From Dreissena polymorpha (taxonomy: Eukaryota; Mollusca; Bivalvia; Myida; Dreissenidae), in NCBI RefSeq assembly GCF_020536995.1, contig NC_068366.1:18623299-18687298 (forward strand): a stretch of 64,000 nucleotides of DNA, written 5' to 3'. This document shows, piece by piece, positions 47,530-58,480 of the stretch (position 1 is its first letter; each line of letters opens with the position of its first letter). The position numbers were made by a program, and so were the translations under genes. The notes beneath the pieces are model-generated. The model searched no databases, was not told the origin of the DNA, and saw nothing but the letters and a program-made list of their open reading frames with translations.

Positions 47530-47998
47530 AGTAAGTAAAGCTCATTGTCGACTCGGGTACTACGTACATGTACCCCGGGTACTCTTGAGTATACTTACCT
47601 GAACCCCGGGTACGGTAAATATACTTAAACGCACCCGGTCGATATTAGACTGTATCCGAGTTGTACCCCCGCCCAAAATCCGATGTCGTAAAACGCGCTA
47701 CCGATTACCGTCAAACGATATTGTTTATCTTAAACAAACTCCTCTTTTAGAAAACTTCATCAACATTCTTTGTTTAATTATGAGTTTCGATAATATAGAG
47801 GCCATTTAACAGAAAATTGACATATATGTGAACATATTTAATATTAAAAAATAGCCGACAACGACCGATTTAGCGTTAAAATTCCCGGGTACGTTTTAAA
47901 TTAAGTATATTTACCGTACCCGGGGTACATGTAAGTATACTAAAGAGCACCCGGGTACATGTAAGTAGTACCCGAGCCGACAATGACCAATCGAGCGT
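47530..47998. mobile_element. Inverted-repeat element with GTACCCCGGGTAC motifs
   Basis: Left GCTCATTGTCGACTCGGGTA and right TACCCGAGCCGACAATGACC are complementary ends. Several TGTACCCCGGGTAC-like palindromes lie near each end, with AGTATACTTAC between. A direct-orientation sister is at 51491-51930. Noncoding. Confidence 0.75.
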
Positions 47999-48078
47999 AA
48001 GTAAAACAATACTTTCGTCACGGTCTCATGTGGCACCTAAAATTCGCTGCCCACTCTGCCTAATGGGTGATCCGGGAC

Positions 48079-48497
48079 GGTAGGCATCATTTCGAACACA
48101 AATCCAAGCGGCGTCATACGTCATGCATGTAGTCAACCTCCTTCGAGAACTTTGTATCGTAAGAGCGCTAAAAAACGCATGTGTGTGTATTCATTACAAA
48201 GCTCTTCGAACACGAACAGCGGTTAATACCAGAAAACGAGCATGTATTCTTTTTAACGCATTTGGGGTGAAACATATGTATATGAATGTAGGCATCATTT
48301 CGAACACAAATCCATGCGGCGTCATACTTCATGCATGTAGTCAACCTCCTTCGAGAACTTTGTATCGTAAGAGCGCTAAGACATGCATGAGTGTGTATTC
48401 ATTACAAAGCTCTTCGAACACGAAGAGCGGTTAATACCAGAAAACGAGCATGTATTCTTTTTAACGCATTTAGGGTGAAACATATGTATATGAATGT
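48079..48497. repeat. Two tandem ~209-bp units upstream of DHX29
   Basis: GTAGGCATCATTTCGAACAC starts a unit at about 48081 and again at about 48290. The two copies are nearly identical through GGTTAATACCAGAAAACGAG to CATATGTATATGAATG. The array ends about 385 bp before the DHX29 start codon, so it may lie in or near the promoter. Confidence 0.85.
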
Positions 48498-48880
48498 TGT
48501 TGCGTTATATTATATCCAGTTGTTCATTTGACAGCTAGTTATTTGTGTCTTTACAATCTCCTGCAAGACGGTTACACTAACATCGACTCAGTGTTTTTGT
48601 GACTTGGAACCTATCGGGCGCATCGTGTACAACAACAACAACAATAACAACACTTCTAAGTAAATATTGTCTCATTTGTATGTTTACTGCAGAATTCAAA
48701 CTTGTTATGTTGACATTTAACTTATTCTGACTATTTAACTTCATTCCATAACAATCAATTAGATTCCATATTTTTTACGCAGATTTGTAAACTTAAGATA
48801 GTTGCATAGTTTTCAGTTTTATAAACTTTAGTAATAATACGGATTTAATTTCGGACGATAAATAAACATTAAGTGGGCTG

Positions 48881-51800
48881 ATGGGGAAGAAGAAGCAACA
48901 GAAGGACGCTAAGACTAGCAAAGCAGATGAAAAAGGTATATTTGACTATTTGCTCCTATTTGCATAAGTTTTTGGTTCCATTATCTTTTTATAAAGCCAT
49001 CTATTGCAATCTCACTGTACCTCAAGTTCAACATGCACTATAGGGACCATTCTCACAGCCACTTTTCTGAGAATGAATTGAATTGCAAGTGAAAAATCTT
49101 CACACTAATAATACAAAAAACGATGCATTATTTGATGTAGTTTACAGTTTTAGTTAAGGGTTAACAAGCAGGTTCTTTCCCTTCTTTGAGGCCGAATGGT
49201 ATAGTACCAGAAAGGCCGTTTACCAAAAAGGCCTTCCCTAAAAGGCCGCATAAGTGAACCAAAAAGGCCTCATGGTATACCAGAAAGGCCATACAATATC
49301 TTGTATTATCATTGAATAGTTATGTTGAATATAATTATCATATCTATTAATTAGTCATAACTTGTTTATTAGTCTACTTAAAAACCGTTAATTTTAAAAT
49401 CAAAGTCGGCAAAAATATCGCGAATTTTCGCATACAGTATGAAGTGTTCGTTAGTCACAATATTTGTCGTTGAGTAATAGATGTTTCAGTTTTTTAATTA
49501 AAAGCCATTGATTTTGTAATCAAAGTCGGCATACTTATCGCCAATAAGCACGTAGGAATAATCCGTTTAAGAAAATTTTATTTTTCTCTGAACTCTTTGT
49601 TTGCAGCTAAAAGTGTAACCAATGAGTAATGAAGGTGTTGTAAACTTAGGTGGCGGCCAAATATATATAAGGTCCAGAATTATTGAGAAAAAAATAACCC
49701 GTTCATGTGTCAAAGTTGTCTATAGTAGTTGCTTTGTTTTATTCATTATATTGGTAAGTATACCGGACTTTATTTGGCGTTGGAAATATAGTGTTTTTAA
49801 ATCGCGTAAATTATACCAATTTCTTCACGAGTGTTAATTTGTTGTGTGTTGAAATATAAGAAGTTGAAAGAATTTGCATGTACAAAAAAAACTTACTAAT
49901 CAGACCGTGTATCCAAGTGTCAAGGGTCGTTCACAGTTTGCGGCATCTTTTTTGATAACGGATTAGTAGAACGCCCACATATGGTGTAAAATGACACTTA
50001 TTGGCACCTATTGATAATAACTTGCGCATTTTAATATAGTTTCTGAACTTTAAGCGATATAAAACTAGCTACATTAAATTTGGAAGACTTAAACCGAAAG
50101 AAATAAAAATGCTTTATTCTATTTGATATTATTAGAAATTATAACAGATATATTATTACGCATTTCATTAGCATTAAAAAATATATTAAGCAAAGTTTAT
50201 AATGTCTTTTGTATTAGCCGACTTCATTAGAATGTCAAATTTATTTAACGTTGGCCACCTTTGAAAATATAGTTTTAAATATTCCTTTCTAATTTCTCTA
50301 TATAGAGGACAAACAAGTACAAAGTGACACTCGTTTTTTATACCGTGTCCATTGCAAAAACTTACATTTTCTATTTTCGCGTAGTATCTTATTATAACGA
50401 CCGCGTTCGATCTCTAATTTATGTGACAAGTATGAGGCGAAACAGAGTTCCCGGCCAAGGTCGGTCAAGTGTACGGTGTTGTGCTGGAGTAATGCACATG
50501 TAAATTGTTTAAATTCTGTTGTAGTTTGTCACGTTCACTGTATATTCTATGTATTTTTTTTTTAATGTATTTTTTTAGAAAGAAAATAAAAAAAGTTCAA
50601 AAGTTCGCCATTTGATTTAATAAAAAATAGAATTCACATGATTAACACTATTACATGTATTATGTAATTTTGTTGTATTTTTTCAGTGTGACTGTATAAC
50701 GTCTGTAAATGTTTGCTTGTAACTGTATATTTTGTTATATAAATTGTGTGATTGTGCTTGTACATTGACTGTATATATCGTAAATGTATATTTAAACATA
50801 AACAACAGATAAAGAAAATAATTAACTTCATACCTCTTTTATGACTTATTTCATTTTGATTTATGTGTATTTGTTTTTAAACAAAATTTGAAACCTATAA
50901 TAACTATAGTTGGTTTAAGGCCATTTTGGTTCATTTTTTGGCCTTTTTGGTACGCTTTGGGGCCTTTTTGGTAAGGCCTTTTTGGTATTCGGCCTTTTTA
51001 GTATGCGCCCTTTTTGGTTTTCGGCCTTTCTGGACCTAAACAGGCCTGAATACAGTCCCTTTCTCCTAGAAGTATTACCCCCCATCGATAAACAATCAAC
51101 AGTCCTCCAAAAGTGCCTTAATATTAAACAATAAAAAACAACTATGTGTTAAAGTATAATGAAAGTTTGACAATCGTCACCATATTTTTAACCTGAAACA
51201 CACCGATGCACATGTGTTAAATGAAATCGAAATAATATAGAGACCCAAGAATCAATATTTGTGTTAATGAAATTCTGAAACCCATGTACTGTCGATATTA
51301 TCCTGAAATTTGGAGTTTTTCTTATTACTATACTGATTACTGACTACTGATAAGATTAAATGAAGTAAAGGTGAAATGAAAGATTTTAGTTGTTCTGACA
51401 GGACAGTCCTGCTTTAAGGTAAATTTCCTGACATGTTTTATGGAATGTCCTGATTTGGACCTGGAAAATTTTGGCATGTATGAGATAGTATAGCTCGATT
51501 GGTCGTTGTCGGCTCTGGTACTACTTGCATGTACCCCGGGTATGCTTTAGTATGCTTACATGTACCCCGGGTACGGTAAATATACATAATCGCACCTGGT
51601 AAATATTAGACTGAACCCATGTTGTATTCCCGCCTAAAATCCGATGTCGTAGAACGCTTCCAATTATCTTAATCAAACTTCTCTTTTTAAAAAACTGCAT
51701 CAACATGCTTTTTGAGTATGAGTTTCGATAATAAAGAGGCCATTTTACAGAAAATTGACATACATGTGAATATAATTATTTTTTTAAAGTAGCCGACAAC

Positions 51801-54800
51801 GACCGATTTAGCGTTAAATTTCCCGGGTATGTGTTAGTATATTTACCTTAACCGGGGTACATGCAAGTATACTTATGAGTACCCGGGGTACATGTAAGTA
51901 GTACCCGAGCCGACAATGACCAATCGAGCGATAGTATACTGTTTATCACTTCATGTATGCCAATAAAAAATCAGTTAAAAGGCATTCACATGTAACTATT
52001 ATAAGCTTGATAAAATTTTTACTGATTACTACATGCAATTCATTTGTGGTTTTATTTTATAATGTGAAATATCCACACAAAAATTGTACTCAGGGATTTT
52101 TTGGGCGTTATTGGAGCAAAAATATATTCTTCCCCAATGATAACTGTAAAATTACCCCTGTAAGCTTTATTTGGAAAAAAGTTTTGAGGTATTTGCATAT
52201 AATATTCCGCACTTTTCTAATCAAACCACATTTGAGCATAATATAAAATGTAGGACATAAACATGTAATCATGCTAATCAGCAAAAATGTTCTTCCTCTT
52301 TTTTCTTGCCTTTTGAAAGGTTCTGCCATCTTTCCCAAAAAGATGAAAAAAAAACCACTGGTACTTTCCATGTAATCCCACATTATTCGTTTCTGCTTGC
52401 CAATGTTTCATATCAATGCATATTTTAAGGTAACAAGAAAGTGTACAGCTTGCCTTCTTCAAAGCAAGATGGAGTCTCTTCAGCTGCAGAGTCTCTTCAA
52501 AAGGTAAATGCCATTAACAGGGTACAGGATCAACTGGGTTTACAGAGGTTTACACACGGGCTGGACAGAATGTAATGTAATGTTGAGAACCTCATTTTTC
52601 AAATGTCTCAAGTTCTTTAAAAACATTTGCAATAATCTTTAGTGCATACAAGACAATCTTTCTAGCAGTTTGTGCCGATATTTTAAGATTTAAGAATAAA
52701 TTCTTGAATACGTTTGAAATCAGTGCCAACATTTCATATTAAATGCAGCATTCTAAACTGTGCATGAATGCTGTGCAAATCGATTTTTTGTCCAAGAACA
52801 CAGGCTTATTAAATACAGTACTTCTAATGTATTTCAACTTGCCATAACCAGCATAAAAAACTGTCTTTTATGCACTAGTTGAAATGCTTAAAAAGTGTTT
52901 TTAAAAGTTATTTGAAAAAATAAAAGAAATTCAGCTGTGTGAGTCATTTATTATCTGTGAAAATCTGAGTGTCAAAAATATTTTTATTTTGGCTCAAAAA
53001 GAGGGTATCTGATAACTTAAATGTCAGAAAACAATTAGTAATTACTGTAAATCTAAGTCTGAATTTGTTGTATTGGTTTGAGAATTTGTATCTCATCATT
53101 CTGTTAAAATACAATACCTGTTGTTGTTATCATTGTCTACCGGTAAGCATATCTTAACCTGAAAATGAAAATAATATGTCTGTAAAATAGTTTGTTTCCA
53201 TTCCATTTATCTAGCACCTTTATTCAATTTGACTATCAGTTGTAGTTTTAACATGCTTACATGTTTGATTTACTGTTTTACTTTAACTGGCAGTTAGCTT
53301 TTGCATAGCTACACTCAAAGGCATTTATATAACACATATCTAGTTCACATACTGCAATAAATGCCAGCACTTTTTATGCCTCCGGTAGGGTGGCATATAG
53401 CAGTTGAACTGTCCGTCAGTCAGTATGTAAGTATGTCAGTATGTCAGTCTGTCCGTCCATCATGATATTTGGCATGCATGTGTATCTCATGGAGCTGCAC
53501 ATTTTGAGTGGTAAAATTTCAAGGTGAACATCATCCTTCAAGGTCTAGGGTCGAAAAAACAAAGTCAAGGGAAGTAATAAGCTTTAAATGGACATAGTTA
53601 TCTGACCTGCCCTCGTATATATTTTTGTTAAATAAATCAAAGCGGTGCAGTAGGCGGCATTGTGTTTCTGACAAACACATTGTGGTAAAAGGTCAAGGTC
53701 ATCCTTTACGGTCTACGGTAAAAAATACAGATTTAAGGGAAGTAATAAGCTTTAAAAAGGGAGAAAATTATTCAATATTGAACATAGCCACTTTATATAT
53801 TTGGCATGCATGTGTATCTCTTGGAGCTGCACATTTTGAGTGGTGAATCTACAGTCACGGTAGTGGCTTTTAATTATTTGCTACTAAAAATAGAGAATTG
53901 TTACAGACAATTATTTTCAAGGGAAGTAATTTATATAATTATAAATCTCATTATATATTTCCTTACCAAGAATTCAAGTTCTTTTCACAGTTACTGTAAA
54001 GATTTATTATTTTGATTATTTATAACCCAAATGATTGATTTTTCAAAGTTTTTTTTAAAATGATATATATCAAGATTAATCCGGTTTTGACACAAAGGGA
54101 TGTAGATTACACAAGGTACTTAACTGACACGTTACACTTCTTTAAAACGCGTGTGCAGTACAGCTGTATCGAATGCGTTGACTTCGTTTATGTAGAATTG
54201 TAATGAATTAGCGCTAATTGTTTATAACTTTATTACCCATTAGGTGCATTGTGTTGATCAGGGGTGTTGCATATTAGCCATCACGCAGCGAATGCCGACG
54301 AAAGACAATAAACCAAATGAAAAGATGACGATGTGTGATCAACATGCGTATTTATCACAAATTAATAAAGAATATTTTAATTGCTGTTTGTTGTTTGATT
54401 GTTTGCGTTTAACCACACTTATTACTATTTTATATGTATCAATTTATTTATTTTTAAACTATTGACATTATTGATTTATATACCGGTAGTTGACTTTTTA
54501 AGAACAAACACACACATAGAGTTTATAATTTTAATGTTGATATCAGAATAAAAAAGCATTTTATTCAATTATAATAATAGAATAAGACTAATTGGCAATT
54601 TGCTTCGTTGTTACAAACACTCGTTAACGGTTATTCGATCCCACTTGTCCGCTAATCATAACAATGAACGTGTGAATGGCATACATTAAGAGGGTCCATT
54701 ACTGTCCCTTGATAACAAAAGACTAGTTAATTGGCATGTGACAAACAGGCCCCACCTCCTGCAGTGATTCTCAAGTGTCCCGCATATGTATTACACACAA

Positions 54801-57257
54801 ATCGGATATTGACTGACGCATTTTTAAAAAAATTCAAAATCAGAAATCGGCGAATTTAAGTGCTGACGAAATCGTCATTTTTATAAAAATGACGAAATTT
54901 TGTGCTGTCGAAAATAAATGGTTTCACAGTAATTATAATGGCTATGATCACTTTTAAACCACAGGCCTTGATTGTCAGTGATGTCTGACATGGTCATAAT
55001 TGACTGTGAGACCCCCCCCCCCCCCCCGGTTGGATTGGACAAAATTCAAGGGAAGTAATAACCTTTAAAGGGAGATGATTTTTATACCTGCCAAATGATA
55101 AATAGAAATTTTATTTCAATGCGGCGCGGTAGGGGGCATTGTGTTTCTGACAAACACATCTCTTGTATAGTTCAAAAATACATTTCACATTTAAATGGAA
55201 AGGTCTTTATGTGGTCTTTTGATGCTTTTTCAGAATTTAGTCTGCAAATTTATATGTGCCACTTATCAAATTGTGTGTAACATACCTTTTTTGTGTGTGA
55301 ATGCACTATATTCGCCAATATGCATTGTATGTTCATTTACAATGTACATACAAACATCTCTAGAATACTAAGAAAATACAGTACAAACAGTCGTGGTACA
55401 ATAATGCATGCAAAAGCTATAAAAATGTAATATAAAAACACAAATAGTTATGAAGGTAAATTAGTATTAACTTTATAGTATTACTGTAATATAAAAATGT
55501 TTCACAACCAGATATTCACAAAAGTATTTTATCTGTTGCTATGGCAAAATCAGATAATTACGATGTTCACATGTTGCAAGGTTGTGCTGCCTGCATCTCT
55601 GGAGAGAGACTTACTGGACCTCATACAGTCCGCTGGTCAAAGCCGACTACTCGACAAGGACGTCTCCAAGAGACTCACACAAAAGAAACTCGTGGTCAGT
55701 CATTGAGTAAACTAGACTTATGGTCAGTTATGGAGTAAACTAGACTCATGGTCAGTCATTGAGTAAACTAGACTTATGGTCAGTTATGGAGTAAACTAGA
55801 CTCATGGTCAGTTATGGAGTAAACTAGACTCATGGTCAGTCATTGAGTAAACTAGACTTATGGTCAGTCATGGAGTAAACTAGACTCATGGATAGTCATT
55901 GAGTAAACTAGACTCATAGTCAGTAATTGATTAAAGTTGAACAGCTTAACACTATCCATTGAGGCTCAATCAATGTTTAGTTTCAGAAGTTTCAACACTT
56001 AAAAGATATACAGATAGAGATAGATGTCAGTTAGAAGCTTGTTCAATTTAGACAGAAAATTTCTGTGCATAAACCAAGAATCAAATTTAAACTTTAAAAT
56101 CTTTAAAACTGTATTAATTTTTAATAAACTAAAACGGACTAAATTTGACAGTTTTTGGTACTTTTACACGTCAGTAACTTTTACTTTGTTGAGTGTGAAT
56201 GAGATTACAAAGTTGTTTCATGTTGTTGTTACTTATATATTTATAGTCCCCTACCTGTTTCACCGGAGGGGACTTATGGTTTGCGCTCTGTCTGTCTGTC
56301 AGTCTGTCTGGCATTCTGTCTGTCAGTCTGTCTGACAGTCACACTTTTCTGGATTCTGCGATAACTTTATAAGTTCTTAATATTTTTTCATGAAACTTGC
56401 AACATAGATAGATGGCAATATGGACATTATGTACGCCATTTCATTTTGTTCCTACGTCAAAAATTGTGGTTGCTATGGCAACAAAAAAAAATAATCTGAA
56501 AATGGTGGAATTTCTGACAATGGTGGAGCCGGTAGGGGACCATATTGCTTGACAATAGCCTTGTTATTTATCATATATGAATCATTGATGTTAAAGATAT
56601 AAAAAAATATAACTTTGTATATGATCTGCGTCATGTGAAAATGGGTCTTATGCTATATTCGGCTATCAATTCTCAAGACTAGCCTGCGCATTTGTGCAGT
56701 TTGGTCAGGAGCTGCCATGTCTGCTTGTGAGACCATGAAACCCTGTTTGGTTTTAAAGCAGACATGGTCAATGCCTAGGCACATCTGGAACTGAACAATC
56801 TTTTCTGCATATGGCATAAGGCTTATTTTGCCTTGATGCAGCTCATATAATTGAGTCGGGTTCTTAGAAAACTAGGCATAATGCATGTGCAGAAAGTGTC
56901 GTCCCAGATTAGCCTGTGCAGTCCGCACAGGCTAATCAGGGACGACACTTTCCGCTCTTATGACATTTTTCGTTTAAATGAAGTCTCTTAGCAAAAATCC
57001 AATTTTGGCAGAAAGTGTCGTCCCTGATTAGCCTGTGCGGACTGCACAGTCTAATCTGGGATGACACTTTAGGCACATGCATTTAACCCAGTTTTCTCAG
57101 AACAAGGCTCATATAATTTTGCTACAGGATATTTACACCAGCCTTGGGAACGCAGGGTTTGCTCACAAGCAGATTGAGCAGGCTATGGACAGCACCATCC
57201 TGCATGGAGGGGATTTAATCGACGCCCTGGACTGGCTCTGCCTTAATATACCCAATG
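48881..57257 (+). CDS. DHX29: ATP-dependent RNA helicase DHX29, amino-terminal exons (partial)
   Basis: DHX29 is a DExH-box helicase that binds the 40S ribosome and aids 43S scanning through structured 5' UTRs. Four exons are visible: 48881-48935, 52430-52503, 55581-55694 and 57128-57257, in frame for about 124 residues. The order matches the vertebrate amino terminus as I recall it: a basic start (MGKKKQQKDAKTSK), KVYSLPSS (vertebrate KIYSF), a LERDLLDLIQ ... RLTQKKL helix pair, then a UBA-like segment ending GGDLIDALDWLCLNIPN (vertebrate GGDLHSALDWLCLNLS). An in-frame TAA at 48863 supports the start. The exon 3 donor is taken as GTG/GTCAGT because it keeps the alignment length; CTC/GTGGTC is the alternative. 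The helicase core is absent and must lie beyond 64,000, or the gene is truncated. A MITE abuts exon 4 and a tandem repeat overlaps the exon 3 donor. Confidence 0.85.
49189..51050 (-). mobile_element. THAP-transposon relative with repeated GGCCTTTTTGGT ends
   Basis: Lies in intron 1 of DHX29. Both ends carry clusters of GGCCTTTTTGGT-type motifs in inverted orientation (49198-49300 and 50930-51040), with CCAGAAAGGCC at the left and GGCCTTTCTGG at the right. The stretch 49252-50420 is the inverse homologue of 33143-34173, including the end of the THAP exon and its GTAAGT donor. The start of that exon is replaced by unrelated DNA here. Non-autonomous. Confidence 0.65.
51491..51930. mobile_element. 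Inverted-repeat element with GTACCCCGGGTAC motifs
   Basis: Sister of 47530-47998 in the same orientation, with GCTCGATTGGTCGTTGTCGG at the left and GCCGACAATGACCAATCGAG at the right as complementary ends. Located in intron 1 of DHX29. Confidence 0.75.
53375..53860. repeat. GTCCGTCAGTC / GGAGCTGCACATTTTGAG repeat
   Basis: Begins ATGCCTCCGGTAGGGTGGCA, then GTCCGTCAGTCAGTATGT, then GGCATGCATGTGTATCTC, TGGAGCTGCACATTTTGAG and a CATTGTGTTTCTGACAAAC end. The GGCATGCATG block occurs twice. Other copies are at 57489-57778 and 57815-58480 and an end fragment at about 55010-55170. A bivalve-type interspersed repeat in DHX29 introns; noncoding. Confidence 0.7.
55010..55170. repeat. Fragment of the GCATTGTGTTTCTGAC repeat
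   Basis: A run of about 16 C is followed by AAGGGAAGTAATAACC and GGGGGCATTGTGTTTCTGAC, the right end of the family at 53375 and 57489. Confidence 0.6.
55693..55930 (+). repeat. 28-bp tandem repeat containing the DHX29 exon 3 donor
   Basis: About 8.5 units of TGGTCAGTYATKGAGTAAAC plus TAGACTYA start at 55693, two bases inside the exon. Each unit repeats TGGTCAGT, the very donor sequence that ends exon 3. Unit starts are 55693, 55721, 55749, 55777, 55805, 55833, 55861 and 55889. Each unit also has an in-frame TAA for readthrough from exon 3. Confidence 0.85.
56246..56566. repeat. CCCCTACCTGTTTCACCGG / GGTAGGGGACC repeat
   Basis: TAGTCCCCTACCTG and GGTAGGGGACCATATTGC are complementary borders around a CTGTCTGTCTGTCAGTCTG tract and GGCAACAAAAAAAAATAATC. 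It is a small element in intron 3 of DHX29. No gene content. Confidence 0.6.
56853..57110. mobile_element. Miniature element family 1, with apparent 8-bp target duplication
   Basis: GAGTCGGGTTC at the left and GAACAAGGCTC at the right are the ends. ATATAATT flanks both sides (56845-56852 and 57111-57118), an 8-bp target duplication typical of hAT elements. The core is intact. Its right end is 17 bp from the first base of DHX29 exon 4, and the duplicated ATATAATT makes up the bases just before the TTGCTACAG acceptor. Confidence 0.85.
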
Positions 57258-57488
57258 GTAAATGTGTTCATTATTTGTATTGTGTAATTTACTAAGAATT
57301 ACCACTATCAGTTAATATATATTTACTAAATAGAATCTCTGAAATCAGAAAGTGTTTTTTGCTAAGAAGGGAGTTACTTGAATTGAAAAACAATACAATA
57401 AAAGCATCTCTGTGCGGACTGCAATATGGCTAATCAGGGAAATTAGGGAAATCAGGGAAAACACTTTATGCTCATGTGTTAAACCCCT

Positions 57489-57778
57489 TTTTATGCCCCT
57501 GAAGGGTGGCGTATAGTTTTTAACTGTCGGTCCGTCCGCCAGTCAGTCTGTCCATCCGTCTGTCCGTCCATCAGTCCAAAAACTTTAACATTGGTCAAAA
57601 CTTTTGCCATATTTGAGATAGCAACTTGATATTTGGCATGCATGTGTATCTCATGGAGCTGCACATTTTGAGTGGTGAAAAGTTAAGGTTAAGGTCATCC
57701 TTAAAGGTCAAAGGTCAAATATATGGCTTCAAAGCGGCGCAGAAGGGGGCATTGTGTTTCTGACAAACACATCTTTTG
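57489..57778. repeat. GTCCGTC / GCATGCATGTGTATCTC repeat
   Basis: ATGCCCCTGAAGGGTGGCG, CTGTCGGTCCGTCCGCC, GGCATGCATGTGTATCTC and GGGGGCATTGTGTTTCTGAC in order: a complete short copy of the family seen at 53375. Located just after DHX29 exon 4. Confidence 0.7.
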
Positions 57779-57814
57779 TATTAAAATATTTCCATCTTTC
57801 CTGCTTCATAGTTT

Positions 57815-58480
57815 TTATGCCCCCGGTAGGGTGGCATATAGCAGTTGAACTGTCCGTCAGTCAGTATGTCAGTATGTGTGTATGTCAGTCTGTCCGTCTG
57901 TCCGAAAAAAAAACTTAACGTTGGCCATAACTTTTGCATTATTGAAGATAGAAACTTGATATTTGGCATGCGTGTGTACCTCATTGGGCTGAACATTTTG
58001 AGTTGTGAAATGTGAAGGTCAAGGTCATCCTTCAAGGTCAAATGTCAAATATATGGCGTCTGTCTGTCCAAAAACTTTAACATTGGCCATAACTTTTTCA
58101 ATATTGAAGATAGCAACTTGATATTTGGCATGCGTGTGTATCTCATGAAGCTGCACATTTTGAGTGGTGGAAGTTCAAGGTCAAGGTCATCCTTCAAGGT
58201 CAAAGGTCAAAAAATGAATAAATTTCAAAGCGACATTCTCATGAAGCTGCACATTTTGAGTGGTGGAAGGTCAAGGTCATCCTTCAAGGTCATCCTTCAA
58301 GGTCAAAGGTCAATGTTTTTTGTTTTTTTCAAAGTGGCGTTCTCATGAAGCTGCACATTTTGAGTTGTAGAAGTTCAAGGTCAAGGTCATCCTTCAAGGT
58401 CAAAGGTCAAAAAAAATATTTAAAAAATTTCAAAGTGGCGCAATAGGGGGCATTGTGTTTCTGACGAACACATCTCTTGT
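57815..58480. repeat. Internally amplified GTCCGTC / AAGGTCATCCTTCAAGG repeat
   Basis: Starts ATGCCCCCGGTAGGGTGGCA and ends GGCATTGTGTTTCTGACG. The middle block TGAAGCTGCACATTTTGAG plus CAAGGTCATCCTTCAAGGTC is repeated about four times (near 58010, 58150, 58245, 58345), making this copy twice the usual length. Confidence 0.7.

Noticed and set aside
57490-58480. Frames within the GTCCGTC-type repeats
   Set aside because: They arise from tandem repeat units and have the same translated pattern in every copy; no gene is needed to explain them.
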